Source: Welwitschia mirabilis
Lineage: Eukaryota > Gnetophyta > Gnetopsida > Welwitschiales
Assembly (NCBI GenBank): GCA_051453625.1
Contig: JBOZIK010000001.1
Location: 28,632,016-28,659,981 of the forward strand
Direction: 5' to 3'
Length of the DNA: 27,966 nt
The notes beneath the pieces were generated by a model. It worked only from the letters and a program-made list of their open reading frames with translations, had not been told where the DNA came from and searched no databases. A program made the position numbers and the translations under genes. Shown piece by piece: positions 20,734-27,966 of this stretch (its first letter is position 1; each line of letters starts with the position of its first letter).

Positions 20734-22229
20734 TCTTATTTTTAAGTGGAATAGAGGTAACATTAAAATTTGTTAATAATTTTGTAATAGTAAATTAATA
20801 GCCTTCAAAATGGGTAGAGGGGGCTATAAAGTAATGGGAAGACCTTTATGATTTCTTATGTGTGAAAGTAATTCTGGTAGTTTTGTATTGAGTGGTTCTT
20901 GATTGTGTGGAATAGATAATAATTGTACAAGAGGAATATGTTAAAGTGTGCCTTTACTAGTTGTGTGAATTACTACTTAAGGTATCAACATGAATTTAGA
21001 AATCACTTTCCTACTTGCTATTTTTGTTTTCCTTAGCTTTTCTCTTGAGAGATCTTTAACTACTTTACATTTTGAGTTAACTTCCGTAACATGTGTCCAA
21101 GTTCTTTGATATCCCCTTTAGTCTCTAAGGTAAAAGATGTATTTATCTAAGTAAGAGGTATATTTGACAGCTAAGGAATAGGATTTAGTAGTAAATGTAA
21201 GGGAGGTGAATATTATGAAGAAGAATAAGAACAAAAACTAGTTGCAACTAAAGGAGGAAAGAAAGATAAAGGTTCCACATACATGATAGGAGTTGGAAGT
21301 TAAGTAGGAAGTAGATTTAATGAGACATGTTTAAATAAATAAAATTAAAATGACAATATGAGGTCACCAACATGAAGTACCCTACATGGAGGGTCTCATT
21401 TATCATATCCCATAAAGTGTTAAGGTTAGGTCTTTGTCCTAAAAAGAATCATGTCATGCTATCCAAATACACCTTTCACATGATCATAATTTAGAAGATA
21501 AAATGTCTTTAGTGAATAGGAATGTGATTAAAGATGACTCAAAAAGTAATTATTAAATAATGTGATTATCTCTATATGCTCTTTCTAAATGATAACAAAC
21601 TATTGATACAAGGTTTCTAAATTCATTTTTCCTCTAAATAGATAGAGAAATAATTAAGCTATCTTATTCCATAAACTAATGAAGTTAAAAGGAATACATA
21701 GTTACCAAAACTAGGTTTATCGTCTAAGATAGTACAGAAACGATTAGTAAGTAATGTCTTCTTAGTTAATGCATAGAAAGTCGAGTCCCCCAGTAAAAGT
21801 GATGATATTGTCTTTTGGGGTTAAGGAAGAGTAGAAGCTCTAAGCTTAAAGTAACTTATTATGTTCCATTATTATACTATTAAGGGGAGTGAAGTAAAGG
21901 AATTGTTTCAAAGTTAGAAAAGAGGTAGATTGTCTATGTGTAGATTGGTTCAAGAAGAAATAAAACTAGTGGTATAAAATAGATTAAATAAAGATAACTA
22001 GTTAGATATGGTAGTGGGTTTTAAGGGGAGGTTTCTAAAAATGAATCTTTAGAATAGGATGTGATAAAGAAGAATGAAAAGAAAAATAAATATTTTTTAA
22101 CTCCCTTCTTATCCATTTGTAGTTGCATGTTAAAGCATGTATGATAGTGGTTATCTATCACAGCTAATTTAAGGTCCTTATTTTATCATTAGATAAGACA
22201 TGATGATGGAAATTCTCTTTTCTAACTTT
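20734..22229 (-). other. Expected gag and 5' leader of the gypsy element, not recognisable
   Basis: If the nested element is removed, this stretch joins the protease linker at 13924 and should hold gag and the 5' leader. Short minus-strand pieces such as LRKLTQNVK and LPLFHLKIRTS are gag-like at best. No CCHC zinc knuckle and no primer-binding site could be found. The region is AT-rich with frequent stops. Confidence 0.35.
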
Positions 22230-23955
22230 AGAAAATAAAATAATCATTAATTTCAATGGTGAGGTTTTTGACCTATTTTTGAGGATAGTTGGAAATGAGC
22301 TATCCAAATAATTTTTCTTTAGGTATAGAGTAATCAAAAAATAAGGTTAAAGTGATTGATAACACTTAGTGGCTATGCCTCATAGGAGGAAGGCAAATAA
22401 AATAAAATAAAACAAAAACAAGGAAGAAATATAGAGAAAAGAGAGGATTTTCTTAAAAAATTATATACAGTATTAGTTGTTCCAAGGTCTTTCTATAATA
22501 GGAGAAGATGGATTAGGACTTGTCTATGGAATTAGAGGATCCTAAAGGGTACCTATTTTTCCTAAGTAGGTAATGAGGTTTAGGGAGGAAGTTATAATAC
22601 ATGTAAGAATTGGCCTTTCTTCTTGTAATGTATGTTCTAGATTCACTTTAACACATATAGGTTTTTCAAAATTAAGTCCTTTATTTGCTATTCTTTGAGC
22701 TACTTAATGAATGTAAGTCTTAAGATGTGAAGTACACTATTCTTATTAAAAATACAAAAATTATCAAAAACTCACACTCTTTCTCTCTCTAAAATCATTT
22801 GAGAGATGGTTATATAGTCTTCATCTTATGGGAGAGTAGACAGAGAAGCTATAATATTATATTAATGAATGAAAAGAGAAACTATAAATAACTCAAATAA
22901 ATACATGTAAAGGGAAAGATCATTAGATGTATCTTATAATATCTTCTATATTCTTTTGGTTCCTTTTACTAATGGAAAAATTCTATTTGTCTACTACCCT
23001 AAAATTGAAACTATTATAAAGTAAAGCTAACCACTTAGGATGAAGATGAAGGGATGAGAAAAACCTCTAGTTTATGAACAAATGATTAACCTAAAAGAGG
23101 ACTACAAAATGTGAGATAGTATTAAAAATATTTCTAAGATGTAAAGACCTAGAAGTCGAAGAAAATAAGAGATACTATCCATTTAAAGAAGCAAAGAATA
23201 GGGAGTAATGTAAAAGAATGGAAAGGGAATGGAATGATGATAGCTTATGTAGGTTTTCTTGAATAACTCCAAGGTAGAAGTAATTTTGATAGACTAACAT
23301 AAAAGCATAGTGCTTATGAATGTTGGTATGATTATCATCATTGGAATGATAGTAATCAACATGATTGTAGTTATTAATAGGCTCTAGCGACTTAGTTCCT
23401 GATTGTGTTAAGAAGGATCATTTCATTAGAAGAGCAATATCCTTCCTAGATGTTAATATAGTACTCACCTTGTAGTATAATGTCACATGTATTCTTATTT
23501 AACTTTAGCATGTTATAAGGATTTGATACAATCTTAGGATTATTTAAGATACCAAATAGATGATTTATAATGGATGAAGTCTCAAAATTGGAGATGAAGA
23601 GACAAGTAATCTATAGAAAATACGACAACTAACTATAGGTATATAAACTAATAAGGAGGATTTAACACACTATTGAAATGAATTGAAGGCAAGAAAGAGT
23701 AGGAAAACTAAGTTTTAATGGCTTTTAAATCTAGGGAAGGAGTAAAGGATTAAGCAACTTTTATGAATACATATGGAAGTCTTGATTTTTACACCTACAT
23801 TATTGAAGGAGATGGGATTCCACACTTAGGACATAAGATTCTAAGGGTTATGGAATTGGGAAATGGTATAAGAGATGGTAGAAAGAGGGTAAAGGAAGAA
23901 GAAATAAAGCAAGTATAGAAGAAGGAAGAGCATAATACCCCTGCTTCTATTACAG
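22230..23955 (-). repeat. Probable 5' LTR of the gypsy element (high-coordinate copy)
   Basis: It is the same-direction partner of about 4850-7015 with the landmarks listed there in the same order. It is shorter because the CT run and purine tract are not expanded. The high end is placed near CTATTACA at about 23954, matching CTCTAGACA at about 7012; the low end is approximate. The 60-codon minus-strand frame at 23795-23977 lies on its purine-rich part and is probably chance. Confidence 0.55.
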
Positions 23956-26260
23956 CCTTGGTTATGCAAGAGGTCACTTTAGTTTATATTAGATTGGAAT
24001 TGTGATTGGCTTAGTAAATAGACTAAATTAGCTAAGGGCTGTTAAAATTAATAAATTATTTATTAATTTTATCATTATTTACTTTATTATCATTGATTAA
24101 TAAATAAGCATAGTACATTATGTTATAATAATAATATAAAAGATAAAAGACACCTATGATTTAATAATTTAAATGAGGTTTATTAGAATGTATTATATGA
24201 CATTGAGATTATTAAATGTTGCTAGTTATGATATTAAGAATGGATTTTGCTATTGGTTAAATATTTAGGTAAGGTAGTAATTACCAATTAGTATAAGATG
24301 TCATGTAAATATTATGTGTTAATATTAAATGATAATAATATTCATTAGAACTTGTGAATGTTATCTCAAATAGAGATTAATGGAATTAATGATAAATGTT
24401 AACATTAATAATGACTATGTGATGAATTGAATTAAGTTAAAGGTGACATGATTAACAAATGATAATGATTAAATAAATATATTATATGTTAAATTCTAAA
24501 TAAATTAATGTTAATTAATAAGATTAAGATGTTATAATGATAACATGGAAGGTTAAGGGTTAAGACATGAATGATTTATTGTACATAGTTAATTAATAAA
24601 AAATGAAATTAAATATTTATTTGAATGTTAATATAATTAATGATATATGATCTAATTATTATTAATAGTTGTTATTAATGTTTAGATAGTAATAGTATTT
24701 TTGAAATTTATTAAATGATAGTAGCATGTGTTAATGTTAAATGCAATAAAAGCTTATTTGGAAGTGTTAATTGTTAAGTTTCTTTCTAAACATCAATTAA
24801 TTTTTAATAATAAAATTAGCTATAACAAATATTATTTGTTATATCTATATAAAAATGTAATATTTTAAAGGTTAAATGAGGTGACATGGTTTGAATTGTT
24901 TTAAGTTTCAATGTAAAAGGGTCTATATTAAATGCTTGTTAATGTCACATTAAGGGACCTTGCATGAAAAGGAGGTGGCTCTTTACATGATGAAGAGATA
25001 CCTGGATTATCTATCAAAAGTACGTTAAACCACTAAAGAAGTTAAGCTTACAATTAGAAAAGTATTAATGTCATTATTAGAATAGGAATTAACTAAAGAT
25101 GATAGATTAAAAAAGGGAATATTATTGCACTATAAAGTCCTTAACTAGTAAGCTAGGAAGAGCATTTAGATTTAGATGAAATAAGAAGTTATTGAGGAGC
25201 AGAATACCTTTCATAAATTTTATCTTCATTAGTATGTATGTGACTCTTCCTTTTAGAATTAATATTGACCTCAAAAATGATTTAGTTTCCTACTTTAATT
25301 ACTTAATTTGTTGGTGATATAATGTATATACTTATTAAATAGAAAATTTAGAATTAGAATTATAATTAGAAGTATAGCTCACCAAATTAAATGCATTCAT
25401 TTATTATTGAAAATTTATAGAAGAATTGAAGAAGTAAAATTTTATCAAATAAGTTTATTTTTGAACTTTAGGAAACCAAAGTTAATAGAAATCTTCGATG
25501 TTTTGATAATAATCATTCATGGACCAATAATAAACTATTAAATGTTTACCTTAATTAGGGGAATTTTGCCTGCAAGTAATGAAAATTTTCATTTAGTTAG
25601 AGTATAAATCAAAGTAGATTTATTCATGCTCAAGGTAGTTATCATAGATCTTAATAATCTACAAGCATGACCAAAAAACAAATATTACCATCTATCGAAA
25701 TCAAGAATTGGAAAACATTTAAATAAACTAAAGATCAATGTTGGTATCATTATTTTTCTAAATGAACATTGGTAATTCTTTATGTTCCTATGTTATCTTA
25801 AGCATTTCGTAGTCCTTCTAGCAATTTATATGGATTATAAACTTAACCAAAGTCTAAATAAAATTTATGGGTATTCTCATGCTAATGCTTATTATTAGGC
25901 CTTCTGATAAATGCTTACAACTTTGAAGCAAGGATAACAAAGCCTAAATGCTTTACTATCTCTTCTTATGGTGTCTCCATGAGCATGCCCATAAGTATGA
26001 AAATTAGCTCATCCAAACAACCTTCATATACCACCATATGAAATCATATCTAATATTTTTCTATTATAAGTATTAATACTTTCACGTAAATTATTATACG
26101 ATATTATTATATTAATTACTTTCTTGTATTTTATCATTTTATCAGAGAATAGGATAACTTGTCTTTTCTAAATTCTATATAAACATTCATCACATAGATA
26201 GATCAATCATTTAGGAGAAATGCAACTTTTGCACCTACCTTAAAATTTTATTTAAACTAA
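23956..26260. other. Very AT-rich non-coding DNA
   Basis: No coding region is recognised. From about 24030 to 24900 the sequence is dominated by TTAAT/ATTAATG-type words, including a perfect 27-base palindrome. From 24900 on it is ordinary AT-rich DNA. A minus-strand stretch near 25960-26040 reads MVVYEGCLDELIF, but it is short and matches nothing I know. Confidence 0.5.
24044..24070. repeat. Perfect 27-base AT palindrome
   Basis: AAAATTAATAAAT, a central T, then ATTTATTAATTTT: 13-base arms that pair perfectly. It lies about 90 bases beyond the end of the gypsy LTR-like block. Confidence 0.9.
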
Positions 26261-26262
26261 TG

Positions 26263-26264
<2 letters not shown>

Positions 26265-26336
<72 letters not shown>

Positions 26337-26436
26337 NNNNNNNNNNNNNNNNNNNNNNNNNNNNNNNNNNNNNNNNNNNNNNNNNNNNNNNNNNNNNNNN
26401 NNNNNNNNNNNNNNNNNNNNNNNNNNNNNNNNNNNN

Positions 26437-26505
<69 letters not shown>
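26265..26505 (+). repeat. (CA)n microsatellite split by a 100-N gap
   Basis: Thirty-six perfect CA units (26265-26336), 100 N (26337-26436), then about 34 more units (26437-26505) before TACACAGAGGG. The frames of alternating Thr/His and Cys/Val here are artefacts of the repeat. The gap probably reflects failure to assemble the repeat; its real length is unknown. Confidence 0.97.
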
Positions 26506-26510
<5 letters not shown>

Positions 26511-27888
26511 AGAGGGTATTATTATCCCTTGCTAAGCTAGAAATCTTCATGAACACAAGGATAAGCTTAATAAAAGATATAACAAAAATATTAATTATAT
26601 CAAAAACATTAAAAATTAATTTGAAAATGCATAACATATGTTATGCATATCTTATAAGCTTAAATTATAGCATGTTGCTAGAGCAAAGAAAATTCAAGGA
26701 ATAATCCCATCATTTAACCCCTTATATGTGGTAAGCATAGCAAGAAAGCCTATCATTACAAAGAGAGAATCTTCAAAATGATATTCAAGAAACAAGAGAA
26801 TAAAGAAAATGGGGTGAAGGGATAAATTAAAGAGAAAAAAGACAAACATTAAATCTTATTAATACGTATGTGGAAGCGGAACTTCCATGAGTTCAATCCA
26901 AAGAAATAAGCATTGTGAGTTATGCATTTTTAAGGTTTTTAGGTGTTGCATTAGTAAGACAAGTATCATAGGCTACATGTATTCATTATTCAAGTACTAT
27001 ATTAGTGATACATGCTCTAAGGATTACAGTTATTACAAACCAAATGCTGCAGATATGAAAGGCAGACACTAAATAAGAAATTAATAATGATGAAGATAAA
27101 TAGTAACCATATAAGTATAGGACTAGACATCATGGTGTATAAAATGATTGTGTCATAGATAAAGCATACCATCATAGGGATGACAAGTAAATAGCACAAG
27201 TGAAAGATTCACTTAGTGGAAGCCTACACATTGATGAAAGCCATGGTAGGTAAACATGTATGCTAGGAGATTTACTTAATATATGGCCTATACATAAGTG
27301 AAGAAGTAAAGTTGTGAGTAAGAAGAAACACCTATGTATTAAAGGAGGAATGAAGCAATGTTAAGGAATGATAGAGAAAAAGAACAACATAGAAAAGACA
27401 ATAGTTCTCCTATCAAAAGCCTACAACAAACAAAAAAGAAAAGACAAAAGGACATGGAAAGAAGAATAACAATTACAATAACAAGTCATTCAACAATAAG
27501 GAAGAACACTATGATGCCATGGAAGGCATTATTAACACTGAGAATAACTAAAATAAAAATATTAAAGAGATGAAAGTATAAGATTAGAAAATAAGGGTTT
27601 TCATTGGGCATCAATTCCTACTTGTTAATCACTTATCTTGTTTAATAAAATAAAATTTCATTCCTAAAAAAAAAAAAACTCCATTCTAGTTTCACTTAAC
27701 AATATGTACCAAGTTAAGTGGATATCTTAAAAATGAAATTTAAATAAGATTTTTTTAAAAAAATATTAAATTCTTAAGTAATGGACCCTTGGTTGAACAC
27801 AAATGTGTGGGACACTTGGCCCATATGTAGTGAAATAGTTTGAAAGGAAAAGAAGGAAAAATCCCTTCTTAGTATATGTGAAATGCTT
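26506..27888. other. AT-rich DNA with no supported gene
   Basis: Short frames exist at 26887-27072 (+), 27017-27199 (-) and 27358-27573 (+). The last is Lys/Arg/Ile-rich, like translated low-complexity DNA. None shows a domain, a codon pattern or a neighbour that supports it. A run of 12 A at about 27667 could be an old retroposon tail, but nothing upstream identifies one. Confidence 0.45.
26627..26648. repeat. Perfect 22-base palindrome
   Basis: ATGCATAACAT followed by its exact inverted copy ATGTTATGCAT. It lies in AT-rich non-coding DNA about 120 bases past the (CA)n run. It could form a cruciform or bind a dimeric protein; chance is also possible. Confidence 0.9.
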
Positions 27889-27889
27889 A

Positions 27890-27966
<77 letters not shown>
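27889..27966 (+). repeat. Compound microsatellite (AAT)n then (AAC)n, runs off the window
   Basis: About nine AAT units (27889-27918) change directly into about sixteen AAC units to the window end. The Leu-rich minus-strand frame starting here is the translated repeat. Compound runs like this usually arise by a point change in one unit followed by expansion. Confidence 0.95.

Larger units (their letters stand above)
4850..23955 (-). mobile_element. Ancient Ty3/gypsy element (Tat/Athila-like, non-chromovirus), minus strand, interrupted
   Basis: A minus-strand gypsy pol (9380-13864) lies between two same-direction, alignable blocks (about 4850-7015 and 22230-23955) that fit as 3' and 5' LTRs. 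A separate LTR element at 13930-20728 interrupts it, with a CTTGT duplication on both sides. The RT signature DGFSSYN, rather than the DLRSGYH of chromoviruses, points to the Tat/Athila side of the family. About 12.3 kb remains once the nested insertion is removed. LTR ends, primer-binding site and polypurine tract could not be fixed, and the gag is not recognisable, so the outer limits are approximate. Confidence 0.6.

Noticed and set aside
26235-26637. Cys/Val and Thr/His repeat proteins
   Set aside because: Translation of a (CA)n microsatellite and N placeholders.
27358-27573. 71-codon basic + strand frame
   Set aside because: Lys/Arg/Ile/Thr-rich translation of A-rich DNA, with no domain and no supporting context.
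27766-27966. Poly-leucine protein at the window end
   Set aside because: Translation of the (AAC)n microsatellite on the minus strand.

Overview
This window reads as intergenic heterochromatin of a flowering plant. It is strongly AT-rich and CpG-poor, has long microsatellites and two 100-base N scaffold gaps, and is built largely from decayed LTR retrotransposons. I found no host protein gene, rRNA, tRNA, CRISPR array or bacterial-type operon. Almost every long reading frame is either a retroelement remnant or a chance frame in low-complexity DNA. The host clade cannot be fixed from the sequence.

Layout. (1) Positions 1 to about 3889, + strand: the 3' half of an old Ty1/copia element of the SIRE type. 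It holds a gag-pre-integrase fragment (1-198), a deletion that removes integrase, RT and RNase H, a broken envelope-like reading frame (662-1703), a run of polypurine-tract-like motifs, and a 3' LTR of about 1.34 kb with a TATA box. (2) About 4850-23955, minus strand: a very old Ty3/gypsy element. Its degraded pol (9380-13864) still shows, in order, the gag/protease linker, RT with the FFDGFSSYN and LDDIIIY motifs, RNase H, and integrase with its zinc finger and C-terminal domain. Diverged direct repeats (about 4850-7015 and 22230-23955) flank it and are probably its LTRs. (3) 13930-20728, minus strand: a second LTR element nested inside the first, just upstream of protease. It is bounded by a 5-bp target-site duplication, CTTGT. 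Its LTRs are about 2.7 kb, but the internal region is only about 0.5 kb, with an initiator-Met primer-binding site and a polypurine tract, so it is non-autonomous. A third, more divergent LTR copy and a scaffold gap complicate its 3' side. (4) 23956-27966: AT-rich, apparently non-coding DNA with short palindromes, a (CA)n run split by a gap, and a terminal (AAT)n/(AAC)n microsatellite.

Order of events, by inference: the gypsy element inserted first, the short-internal LTR element then inserted into it, and both decayed. The most informative structures are the nested insertion with its target-site duplication, the repeated LTR-end/primer-binding-site units at 18034-18250, and the three-LTR arrangement around the gap. 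I see no convincing new molecular system. The value of the window is in retroelement structure and decay.
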